A stretch of 5,383 nt of DNA from Actinobacteria bacterium UBA3086 (lineage in GTDB: Bacteria; Actinomycetota; Coriobacteriia; Anaerosomatales; UBA3086). The position numbers were made by a program, and so were the translations under genes. This document shows, piece after piece, positions 1 to 5,375 of the stretch (within the stretch, counting starts at the first letter, position 1; each line of letters starts with the position of its first letter). Under the pieces are notes generated by a model that had not been told where the DNA came from, made no database searches, and saw only the letters and a list, made by a program, of their open reading frames with translations. The stretch lies in contig DFBG01000172.1 of NCBI GenBank assembly GCA_002367305.1, forward strand, positions 9,170 to 14,552, written 5' to 3'.

Positions 1-813
1 GACGTAGTTTCCGACGAGGAGGTCGTGCACGATTCCGGCACCGCCGAGGGCGTCGGAGAGAGCTATCACGATCGGGCGCCAGAGAGTCTCGAACAGAGGC
101 TCCATGATGAACATGATGATCGTCTCGCCTATGAGCCGAACGGACGCGAATGCCGATACGATGACGAAGGCTCCGAACAGGATGCCTGAGACCGGCCTCA
201 CGCTGATCTCCTCGAGAACATCGCGCCACGTGTGATGACGGTGTTCGATGGTCTGCGCATCCGTGACGATCGAGCCGATGGCACACCATACGTCACCTTC
301 CGGGAATGCTGCAGGCGCCGGTTCCTTGGCGACCCGTTCCACGGAGTCAACGAGTTCCTTGATGCCCATACCCGCGAGTGCTGACGTGGCGACCACAGGT
401 ACCCCGAGTTTGGCGGACAGTGCGTCGGTGTCGATGTGGATGCCGCGATGCTTGGTCTCGTCCCAGAGGTTGAGGGCGACGACCATGGGTATGCCGCGTT
501 GACGGAGTTGGAGGGTGAGTGCGAGATTCCGCTCGAGATTAGTGGCGTCGACGACGTTCACGACCACTCCGCCGTCTTCATCGAGGATCTTTCGTGCGAC
601 GTCTTCTGCAGGGCAGGTGGGATCCAGGCTGTAGCTGCCCGGGACGTCGATGACGGGGACGCGCCCCCCGGCCAGTTGCATGAAGCCCTCAAGGAACTCC
701 ACGGTGGTGCCCGGGTAGTTGGAGCTCATGGTACCGATGCCGGTAAGACGCGAGAAGACCACGCTCTTTCCCACGTTGGGGTTCCCAACGAGGAGTATTC
801 GTGTGGGGATCAC
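1..813 (-). CDS. feoB: Ferrous iron transport protein B, N-terminal part (runs off the left edge)
   Basis: FeoB is the inner-membrane Fe(II) transporter with a cytosolic N-terminal G-protein domain. The 271 residues present have a full set of GTPase motifs: G1 GNPNVGKS (about 10-17), the G2 region SSNYPGTTVE (30-39), G3 DVPG (56-59), G4 NLWD (115-118) and G5 SAL (144-146). A linker containing HRHHTW (191-196) follows, then the first hydrophobic segments from about residue 207. The gate-type core and C-terminus lie outside the window. I chose the GTG at 813 because it overlaps the feoA stop codon (GTGA, 810-813) and puts G1 nine residues in, as is normal for FeoB. Upstream stop-free sequence in this frame lies inside feoA, and no strong Shine-Dalgarno is visible, so translational coupling is likely. 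No frameshift is seen. Confidence 0.96.
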   Translation of the reverse strand, partial: MIPTRILLVGNPNVGKSVVFSRLTGIGTMSSNYPGTTVEFLEGFMQLAGGRVPVIDVPGSYSLDPTCPAEDVARKILDEDGGVVVNVVDATNLERNLALTLQLRQRGIPMVVALNLWDETKHRGIHIDTDALSAKLGVPVVATSALAGMGIKELVDSVERVAKEPAPAAFPEGDVWCAIGSIVTDAQTIEHRHHTWRDVLEEISVRPVSGILFGAFVIVSAFASVRLIGETIIMFIMEPLFETLWRPIVIALSDALGGAGIVHDLLVGNYV

Positions 814-1133
814 GTCGTATTCTGTCCATGTTGGTCGTGCGCGTGGGTTTTGTGAGACGCACGTTCCACGCGCACGCGGCGTGCGATGCCGCGTCCCAGT
901 GCGACGCGGAAGCCGTCGCACTCGACGGTAATTGGGCCACCGGAAGGCATTGCCCCGAGTTTGGTGATCGTCTTTCCCGCGCGCAGGCCCATGTTGGAGA
1001 GACGAGTTTGCAACTCTCCTCCGCCCACGATGTCCTTGAGGACCGCTTTCTCACCCTGCCGGAGCATGGTGAGCGTGTCGCCCTCAACGGACGGGTGATT
1101 CCGGCATGAGTGATGGTGTCGTCTGCCGAACAT
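810..1133 (-). CDS. feoA: FeoA-family protein with histidine-rich N- and C-terminal extensions
   Basis: FeoA is a small cytosolic SH3-like protein that works with FeoB in Fe(II) uptake. The 107-residue product has the usual core at about 21-90: an LRQGEKAVLKDI start, the GGGELQTRLSNMGLRAG signature (37-53), then VECDGFRVALGRGIARRVRVE (70-90, key residues G74, L79 and the basic run R81-R88). Typical FeoA proteins are about 75-85 residues, so both ends are extended. The N-terminal 20 residues contain HHH and C10, and the tail from residue 91 contains H94, H97, H99 and H102. The ATG at 1133 was chosen because GGGGAGGT lies 7 bases upstream. An in-frame ATG 12 codons further upstream would put that ribosome site inside the gene. 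The 3' end overlaps feoB by 4 bases. Confidence 0.93.
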   Translation of the reverse strand: MFGRRHHHSCRNHPSVEGDTLTMLRQGEKAVLKDIVGGGELQTRLSNMGLRAGKTITKLGAMPSGGPITVECDGFRVALGRGIARRVRVERASHKTHAHDQHGQNTT

Positions 1134-1140
1134 CGCGTTC

Positions 1141-1148
1141 ACCTCCCC
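1141..1148 (-). promoter_or_regulatory. Ribosome binding site of feoA
   Basis: On the minus strand this reads GGGGAGGT, followed by a 7-base spacer and ATG (1133-1131). It is a near-ideal Shine-Dalgarno sequence. It decides the feoA start against the in-frame ATG at 1169, which lies upstream of it. Confidence 0.85.
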
Positions 1149-1182
1149 GGAAACTGCGATTGAGTGCATGAATCACACATTT

Positions 1183-1191
1183 AGTCTACCA
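1183..1191 (-). promoter_or_regulatory. Candidate extended -10 element for feoAB
   Basis: The minus strand reads TGGTAGACT, which fits the TGn-TAnnnT pattern of an extended -10 element and would give a leader of roughly 40-45 bases. No convincing -35 hexamer lies 16-18 bases upstream; that position reads TATACG. This is pattern matching on a short motif, so confidence is low. Confidence 0.22.
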
Positions 1192-1203
1192 ACATCAAGC
1201 GTG

Positions 1204-1217
1204 TTCGTATACATGAA
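1204..1217. repeat. Imperfect palindrome in the divergent intergenic region
   Basis: TTCGTATACATGAA matches its reverse complement at 10 of 14 positions and has TTC/GAA ends. It overlaps the place where a -35 element would sit for the candidate feoAB promoter, so a repressor site is conceivable. It does not match the iron-responsive DtxR/IdeR consensus or a Fur box that I can recognise. Confidence 0.25.
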
Positions 1218-1266
1218 GTAAGCCCTGAATGCAGGAGAAGTGCCGATACGGGGACAAAGAGGACCG

Positions 1267-1449
1267 ATGTCATTATTTGATCTTGGGAATATCACCCCGT
1301 GTGCTTGCAGGTCTACCACGCGACTGCGGGCTTCGACGCCAGGGGAGACTCGGGTGGTGGCGACCTCGGCACAGGACGTCTTCGACGAGTTCCTGCGCAA
1401 CAACCAGAACGCTGACGCCGCAGTGGAGGGGCGGCTTGTCTATCAGTAG
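1267..1449 (+). CDS. Short hypothetical reading frame, possibly a decayed gene
   Basis: This would encode 60 residues starting MSLFDLGNITP and ending AAVEGRLVYQ. I do not recognise a family. The second half (1350-1449) looks coding: about 28 of 34 codons end in G or C, with a plausible helix QDVFDEFLRNNQN. In the middle (about 1290-1350) the coding-like third-position bias lies instead in the frame one base away, which reads VYHATAGFDAR with about 18 of 22 codons ending in G/C, while this frame gives an arginine/cysteine-rich stretch. That suggests a frameshifted remnant, or a sequencing indel pair. The ribosome site is AAGAGGA with only a 3-4 base spacer. An alternative GTG start lies at 1240. 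It may simply not be translated. Confidence 0.3.
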   Translation: MSLFDLGNITPCACRSTTRLRASTPGETRVVATSAQDVFDEFLRNNQNADAAVEGRLVYQ

Positions 1450-1471
1450 AGGCAGATCGCATCTCTTGGTC

Positions 1472-1798
1472 ATGGTGCAGAGAGCCCTGTTGGGTCTGTG
1501 TGGTGCATTCTGGTTCTCATTGGAGTTGCTCTCGATCACGGGTGTGGTCGACTTCGGCCTGTCCGCAGGAGCCACAGTTCTCGGCGTTCTCATGCTGGGA
1601 AACGGTGGTGCACTCCTTCTTGCAGCGAGATTCTCACTCACGGGTCGGAAGCTGATCGATTACGCCACGATCGCTTTGGCTGGCACCAACGCTGTTCTCA
1701 GCATCACCGATGAGGTGGGTCTCATGGACATCGTCTCTTTGATCGTATGCGGTGCCGTCATCGTTCTGGTCGCACTCAATCTCAGATCGACCGACTGA
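1472..1798 (+). CDS. Small four-helix integral membrane protein of unknown function
   Basis: The 108-residue product consists almost wholly of four predicted membrane helices at about 3-22, 29-53, 59-78 and 82-104, with short polar turns (for example SLTGRK and SITDE) and a brief tail ending NLRSTD. I do not recognise a family, and there is no obvious catalytic or metal-binding motif. The frame is open upstream to 1229, but that part is arginine-rich, has poor third-position bias and overlaps the short reading frame ending at 1449, so I take ATG 1472 as the start. The only nearby Shine-Dalgarno-like sequence, AGAGG at 1448-1452, is 19 bases from this ATG; a TTG at 1466 would be 13 bases away and is an alternative. 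The gene may share a transcript with the short frame upstream. Confidence 0.62.
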   Translation: MVQRALLGLCGAFWFSLELLSITGVVDFGLSAGATVLGVLMLGNGGALLLAARFSLTGRKLIDYATIALAGTNAVLSITDEVGLMDIVSLIVCGAVIVLVALNLRSTD

Positions 1799-1918
1799 CC
1801 CATACTGCTGTGCGAAACGGATTGGACCGGCGAATCGTGTCGACTCGTTCCCTGTATGGCGAACGCGACGCATCTCGATTTCGAGGTTCATCTGTCACAG
1901 TGCAGGTGAGGAAGCATC

Positions 1919-1927
1919 TGCTAATAT
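1919..1927 (+). promoter_or_regulatory. Candidate extended -10 promoter element of the surface protein gene
   Basis: TGCTAATAT fits an extended -10 (TGn followed by TAATAT, two mismatches to TATAAT). It sits in a locally AT-richer patch and would give a leader of about 60 bases. The -35 position (around 1899-1904) reads AGTGCA, which is not close to consensus, so support rests on the -10 alone. Confidence 0.32.
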
Positions 1928-1962
1928 TCCCACAAGCGAAGGCGGCCGGCACCGCTACTGTC

Positions 1963-1991
1963 TGCGGGTTGGTCCATGGGGAAGGACCGCA
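1963..1991 (+). promoter_or_regulatory. Hairpin partly covering the Shine-Dalgarno sequence of the surface protein gene
   Basis: GGTCC (1971-1975) pairs perfectly with GGACC (1984-1988) around an 8-base loop. TGC (1963-1965) can add three pairs with GCA (1989-1991) across a bulge. The ribosome site AAGGA (1982-1986) lies half in the loop and half in the stem, and the ATG at 1994 follows directly. Folding would lower translation, so a control role is possible; this is inference from base pairing only. Confidence 0.4.
1979..1986 (+). promoter_or_regulatory. Ribosome binding site that decides the start at 1994
   Basis: GGGAAGGA ends 7 bases before the ATG at 1994. The earlier in-frame ATG at 1976 has only GGGTTGG upstream and would itself overlap this site. 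The 1994 start also places the arginines of the signal peptide close to the N-terminus. Confidence 0.75.
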
Positions 1992-1993
1992 AT

Positions 1994-4900
1994 ATGCGCA
2001 CGTTCGTAACCTCGTCGGGACGGCTGAGGCTGTTCGTAACCGTTGTCCTTGCCCTTTCTTTGGTGCCACTTCCGGGCATCGCCTCTCTTGCTCCCTCGGG
2101 CGTCCGACCACTCGGTTCGGTAAGCCTTCAGACGACTGAACCCTCCATGATGCGTGTCGCCGGTGCCGATCGGCTTGGTACCGCTCTCGCCATTTCGCAG
2201 ATCGGGTGGGACAGTAGCGATACGGTGCTTTTGGCGGCGAAGGACAACTTCCCCGATGCGCTGGCGGGCGGTCCGCTGGCTGCGGCGCTCGACGCACCCA
2301 TTCTGCTCACTGATCCATCGGAGCTCACTGCGGAGGTCGCCGATGAGATCGTTCGCCTCAGTGCGACGAACGTGATCGTTCTCGGTGGACCGACTGCGGT
2401 CAGCCCTGCCGTCCTCGCCGATCTCATTGACGCGGGTATCGCGCCCGAGGCCATCGAGCGTATTGGTGGCGATGATCGCTATGAGACCTCAACGCTGGTC
2501 GCGCGACGCGTGATCGAGCTTGTGGGAGGGTGCGACACTGTTGTCGTCACCACAGGAGAGAACTTCCCGGATGCCCTTGGGGCCTCCGGTATGGCAGGAT
2601 TCTTCGGCTGGCCCATCCTGTTCGTGCGCCCCGACGCAGTTCCGCCCTCCACGGCTGCACTGCTTGCCGAGCTCGCACCTGAGGATGCTCCTGTCTCGCC
2701 GATCGCCACCCTCGTTTTGGGTGGGGAGTCGGCCGTGGGAGCCGATGTGTTGGCCGTGCTTCCGGCCGCCACGAGAATTGGCGGCGCTGATCGCTATGAG
2801 ACTGCGGGCCTGATCGCCGAGTGGGCGTTCTCCCGAGGCGCCAGCTACGATCACGTCTACTTGGCCACGGGCCTTGATTTCCCTGACGCGCTCGCACTCG
2901 CTCCGCTGGCAGCGCGCGGCGGATTCCCCGTCGTGTTCACGCGCCCTGATGCTCTTCCTGCAGCGACTGATGACTTCTTCATGAGTCACTGTTCCGCCAT
3001 CGTGGATGTGACGGTCGTGGGCGGCGCACTCGCTGTCAGCCCCGATGTGGAGGCTGCCGTCGCGTATGCCGCCACTGAGATCGCCAATGCGGACGCCCAG
3101 GAGATCGATCCGGCCACGGCGAGTCTGCTCGAGACCATGACACCCGGTGGTGACCTCGTGTTCAGCGGCGACAGTTCACAGCTCGACGGACTGGTGGATG
3201 GCGCCGTGCTCTCCTCAGAGCCGACCACCTCCAATCCCGACGGATTCTTCCGAAAGGTCACCGGCGTGGTCGACTCCGGCGGGACCGTCACCGTCCAGAC
3301 CGTGCAAGCCACGCTGGCCGACGTGCTGGTCAAAGGCTCATTCGATGTGACCGGTACGCCCGATGAGATACCTCCCGCGCTCCCGCCTGCGGTCGACATC
3401 TCAGCCGGTACGGGCTTCTCGCTAGCCGTGATGGCGGATGGAACGCTGTGGGGTTGGGGCACCAACACCGAAGGGCAGTTGGGACTCGGCTACGCGGACG
3501 GTACGAGCGTGAACAAGATGACTCGTATCGGTGACGATACGGATTGGCGCGCGGCCTCAGCCGGTTGGTCGTACGCGTTCGGCATCAAGCAGGATGGCTC
3601 CCTCTGGGCTTGGGGTAACAACAGCAACGGGCGCCTAGGTTTTGACGCGAGCGTGACGCAGCTCAATGAGCCGACGCTCGTGAGTGACGCAGCGTGGTCG
3701 CAGGTCGTCGCGTACCAAGGGCATGCGGCAGGCATCCGCGAGGATGGCACGCTCTGGGCGTGGGGATGGAACGAGCACGGCCAGCTGGGCATCGGCGACA
3801 AGGTCAATCCGTGGGCGATGATTCAGGTCGGAACAGATACAGACTGGGCGACTGTCGACGTGGGTGAGATCCATACCGTCGCCCTTAAGACAGATGGCTC
3901 TCTCTGGGGGCTGGGGAACAACTTCTGGGGCCAACTGGGTCTGGGTGCAACCATTGAGACTCTGAACCCTGCTCGCATCGGCACCGGTCTGTACAAATCA
4001 GTGGCCGCAGGGCATCGTCAGACGCTCGCTATCGATCTGGACGGCAAGCTGTGGGCGACCGGATACAACGTTCTCGGTTCGCTCGGTGATGGAACGCAGG
4101 CTGGAAAGACCACTCTTGTGCAGGTCGGATCGGATACTGATTGGTCCACCGTGTACGCCGAGGGATATGCCTCGATGGCCCTTCGCGAGGATCGCACTCG
4201 TTGGGCGTGGGGTAAGGACTTGGCCGATGGGCTCGGGCTCGAAACTCCAGGTGACCGGCTCGTCCCGACCAAGGGCTCTGAGGATTTCAAGTGGATGCAG
4301 CTGGATATGCAGATGGCTGGGGTTCTTGGAACCGACATGCGAGGGCAGCAGTGGGCGGCCGGAGACAACCAGTGGGGACAGCTCGCAGACGGCACGTTTG
4401 TGACACGTGCAGCGCTCGAACCGCTGATCGCCGACGAGGCATCACTTCGCACACTGCCGGAAGGCGATTTCACCGGTGAGCCCGATGTGACCCCGGCGGG
4501 GATGTCGCCTGCGGGCGAGGTGGCTCCCGAGGAGTATATCGGGCGCTGGTGGGAAGGCTTCGTGATTCGCTACTACCCGGACCTCAATGATTGGACGTTC
4601 GAATCGTGGGCGCTTCAGAATCCCAGCGTGTACTACGGACGCTATCTGCGGTTTGACGGCCATGCGAAAGTCAACTTCTCGTTCTACATGAGCGGGTCGT
4701 TTGACTTGGATGGCATGCGTGACATGGGCATGTACCTCGCGGTCGACGAGGGTTTGTCCCTATACGTCGACACGACCAAGTATGGTGCGTATTCCGGCTC
4801 GATACTCATGTGGCCGATACCCAAGATGCACCTCGCCGTCGTTGGTTTCATGGCGGGACCCGTGCCGGTGTGGTTCAACGTCGATATGGTGGTGCTCACG

Positions 4901-5311
4901 GGCCTCGACGGCTACTTCAACGCGCCCGCCGTGCACTTCCGTCAAGAGGGTGATCGCACAATCGGCTTCGAGTGGGACCGGTATTACGGGTTCAACCAGG
5001 TCAACTATGGGTCCAATGACAGCTACTGCTACGCGCCGAGTCCGCTCGGGACTATGTCGGTCAAGTTCTGGACCAGCGCCGAGCTCCAGACCATGATGTA
5101 CGGCATCATCGGCCCGTTCGTGAAGTTCACGGGCTTTGGAGAGGTCGAGGCGAACACGGCGTGGGATCCGTGGTGGAAGCTTGAGCTCGGCCTGGATGGA
5201 GAGGTCGGGGCCAAGCTCGACTTCTTCGATTCGATCAATGAGACGTGGAGCATCACCCATCCGCTGATCCGATGGACGGTCGCGAAGGCTCCTGGGCCGT
5301 TCCCGTACTGA
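1994..5311 (+). CDS. Secreted cell-wall-bound protein: CWB2 repeats plus seven-blade RCC1-type propeller
   Basis: The 1105-residue product begins with a signal peptide (about 1-33; hydrophobic core L13-I29, cleavage probably after A30 or A33). Three CWB2 repeats (about 53-363) follow, then a small beta-rich module with GFFRKVTGV (417-425) within 382-455, a seven-blade RCC1-type propeller (about 467-815) and an aromatic-rich C-terminal region (846-1105). There is no LPXTG signal or C-terminal membrane helix, so wall attachment probably relies on the CWB2 repeats, which in Clostridioides difficile bind an anionic wall polymer. The mature protein has only three cysteines. The propeller and C-terminal region are likely the exposed functional parts, perhaps for binding a ligand or another cell; no enzyme motif is seen. 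I recognise the domains but not a named protein. The gene stands alone after a 195-base leader, and another plus-strand gene seems to follow. Confidence 0.95.
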   Translation: MRTFVTSSGRLRLFVTVVLALSLVPLPGIASLAPSGVRPLGSVSLQTTEPSMMRVAGADRLGTALAISQIGWDSSDTVLLAAKDNFPDALAGGPLAAALDAPILLTDPSELTAEVADEIVRLSATNVIVLGGPTAVSPAVLADLIDAGIAPEAIERIGGDDRYETSTLVARRVIELVGGCDTVVVTTGENFPDALGASGMAGFFGWPILFVRPDAVPPSTAALLAELAPEDAPVSPIATLVLGGESAVGADVLAVLPAATRIGGADRYETAGLIAEWAFSRGASYDHVYLATGLDFPDALALAPLAARGGFPVVFTRPDALPAATDDFFMSHCSAIVDVTVVGGALAVSPDVEAAVAYAATEIANADAQEIDPATASLLETMTPGGDLVFSGDSSQLDGLVDGAVLSSEPTTSNPDGFFRKVTGVVDSGGTVTVQTVQATLADVLVKGSFDVTGTPDEIPPALPPAVDISAGTGFSLAVMADGTLWGWGTNTEGQLGLGYADGTSVNKMTRIGDDTDWRAASAGWSYAFGIKQDGSLWAWGNNSNGRLGFDASVTQLNEPTLVSDAAWSQVVAYQGHAAGIREDGTLWAWGWNEHGQLGIGDKVNPWAMIQVGTDTDWATVDVGEIHTVALKTDGSLWGLGNNFWGQLGLGATIETLNPARIGTGLYKSVAAGHRQTLAIDLDGKLWATGYNVLGSLGDGTQAGKTTLVQVGSDTDWSTVYAEGYASMALREDRTRWAWGKDLADGLGLETPGDRLVPTKGSEDFKWMQLDMQMAGVLGTDMRGQQWAAGDNQWGQLADGTFVTRAALEPLIADEASLRTLPEGDFTGEPDVTPAGMSPAGEVAPEEYIGRWWEGFVIRYYPDLNDWTFESWALQNPSVYYGRYLRFDGHAKVNFSFYMSGSFDLDGMRDMGMYLAVDEGLSLYVDTTKYGAYSGSILMWPIPKMHLAVVGFMAGPVPVWFNVDMVVLTGLDGYFNAPAVHFRQEGDRTIGFEWDRYYGFNQVNYGSNDSYCYAPSPLGTMSVKFWTSAELQTMMYGIIGPFVKFTGFGEVEANTAWDPWWKLELGLDGEVGAKLDFFDSINETWSITHPLIRWTVAKAPGPFPY
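2147..3082 (+). repeat. Three tandem CWB2 cell-wall-binding repeats within the surface protein
   Basis: Each repeat starts with the signature R-[VI]-[AG]-G-x-DR: RVAGADR (from residue 54), RIGGDDRYET (156) and RIGGADRYET (261). Each then has a [ND/D]FPDAL motif (DNFPDALAG, ENFPDALGA, LDFPDALAL), a stretch ending in PI or PV plus a hydrophobic strand (PILLT, PILFV, PVVFT), and a VxVLGG/LVLGG/TVVGG strand. The period is about 101-106 residues. Three copies is the usual arrangement of CWB2 proteins, in which they pack as a trimer-like unit. Copies two and three are also similar at DNA level around GATCGCTATGAGAC. Confidence 0.93.
3137..3358 (+). other. Beta-rich linker module with GFFRKVTGV signature
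   Basis: Residues 382-455 read as alternating strands: DLVFSG, the SQLDGLVDGAVLSS segment, GFFRKVTGVVDSGGTVTVQT and the ATLADVLVKGSFDV end. I recall the same pattern (a 'G-D-V-I-x-S-G' strand, then G-F/L-L-R-K-V-T-x-V, then A-T-L-E-D-A) from many large secreted bacterial proteins. There it is usually followed at once by a long beta-rich region. I know no function for it. Recognition is from memory and not confirmed by a search. Confidence 0.6.
3392..4438 (+). repeat. Seven RCC1-type propeller blades within the surface protein
   Basis: The blade signature LW-x-x-G-x-N-x-x-G-x-LG occurs seven times, starting at residues 485, 537, 587, 637, 686, 736 and 786: LWGWGTNTEGQLG, LWAWGNNSNGRLG, LWAWGWNEHGQLG, LWGLGNNFWGQLG, LWATGYNVLGSLG, RWAWGKDLADGLG and QWAAGDNQWGQLA. 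Each is preceded by a [ML]A-[LIV]-x-x-DG strand. The spacing of 49-52 residues and the count of seven match a complete RCC1 beta-propeller. Blades six and seven are the most degenerate. RCC1-type propellers usually mediate protein or ligand binding; the ligand here is unknown. Confidence 0.93.
4529..5308 (+). other. C-terminal aromatic- and glycine-rich beta region of the surface protein
   Basis: Residues 846-1105 begin EEYIGRWWEGFVIRYYP and alternate short hydrophobic strands with glycine turns, for example NFSFYMSGSFDLDGM, GPVPVWFNVDMVV (from 955) and KLELGLDGEVGAKLDFF. There is no transmembrane helix, sortase motif or catalytic signature that I recognise. The GPVPV-x-F strand followed by a G-x-DG-Y turn, and the W-W-K-L-x-L-G-L segment, resemble the long beta region that follows the GFLRKVT-type module in other secreted proteins, as I recall it. 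The function is unknown. Confidence 0.5.
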
Positions 5312-5315
5312 TCTC

Positions 5316-5346
5316 TTCGCGGGTTGAGAACCTGACTTTCGCGAAA
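5316..5346 (+). repeat. Nested inverted repeats after the surface protein stop codon
   Basis: TTCGCG (5316-5321) can pair with CGCGAA (5340-5345), and between them GGTT-GAG-AACC forms a small hairpin. TTTCGCGAAA (5337-5346) is itself a perfect palindrome. No T-run follows, so this is not a standard intrinsic terminator. It may be a 3' structure or a protein-binding site for the downstream gene. Confidence 0.3.
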
Positions 5347-5367
5347 CCGAAAGCTGAACCGAATATG

Positions 5368-5375
5368 AGAGGAGG
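5368..5375 (+). promoter_or_regulatory. Strong Shine-Dalgarno sequence of a gene starting just past the right edge
   Basis: AGAGGAGG is followed by 8 bases (to 5383) before the window ends, so a start codon would be expected at or immediately beyond the edge. An ATG at 5365 overlaps it and has no site of its own, so I do not annotate it as a start. The gap of 56 bases from the previous stop would permit co-transcription with the surface protein gene. Confidence 0.55.

Larger units (their letters stand above)
1799..1993 (+). other. Leader/intergenic region before the large surface protein gene
   Basis: This is 195 bases with no supported gene. It holds a short inverted repeat CTCGA-TT-TCGAG (1874-1885, extendable to 7 pairs with one wobble), a candidate extended -10 element and a hairpin over the Shine-Dalgarno sequence, each listed separately where useful. 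No run of T follows any hairpin, so no intrinsic terminator for the membrane-protein gene is visible. Confidence 0.6.

Noticed and set aside
436..855. Plus-strand open frame of 139 codons over feoB
   Set aside because: It is antisense to a clear FeoB G-domain with all GTPase motifs. Long antisense frames are expected in GC-rich coding DNA.
1180..1198. DtxR/IdeR-type iron box (TTTAGTCTACCAACATCAA)
   Set aside because: Only about half the positions match the consensus, and the two half-sites are poorly symmetric.
1229..1471. N-terminal extension of the membrane protein from the ATG at 1229
   Set aside because: The extension is arginine-rich and low-complexity with weak third-position G/C bias, and it overlaps a better coding-like frame.
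1976..1993. Upstream in-frame ATG at 1976 as the start of the surface protein
   Set aside because: It lacks a good ribosome site and would overlap the clear GGGAAGGA site that serves the ATG at 1994.
1928..1993. Cyclic di-GMP riboswitch in the surface protein leader
   Set aside because: Such elements often precede wall-protein genes in anaerobes, but the conserved GCACAGGGCAAACC and GACGCAAAGC-type segments are absent and the leader is short.
4760..5260. Minus-strand open frame of 166 codons
   Set aside because: It lies opposite the C-terminal region of the surface protein, has no recognisable motif and no ribosome site that I could find. The same applies to the other minus-strand frames within 2128-5256.
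5200..5311. Sortase signal or C-terminal membrane anchor
   Set aside because: The C-terminus ends WTVAKAPGPFPY with no LPXTG, no hydrophobic helix and no basic tail.
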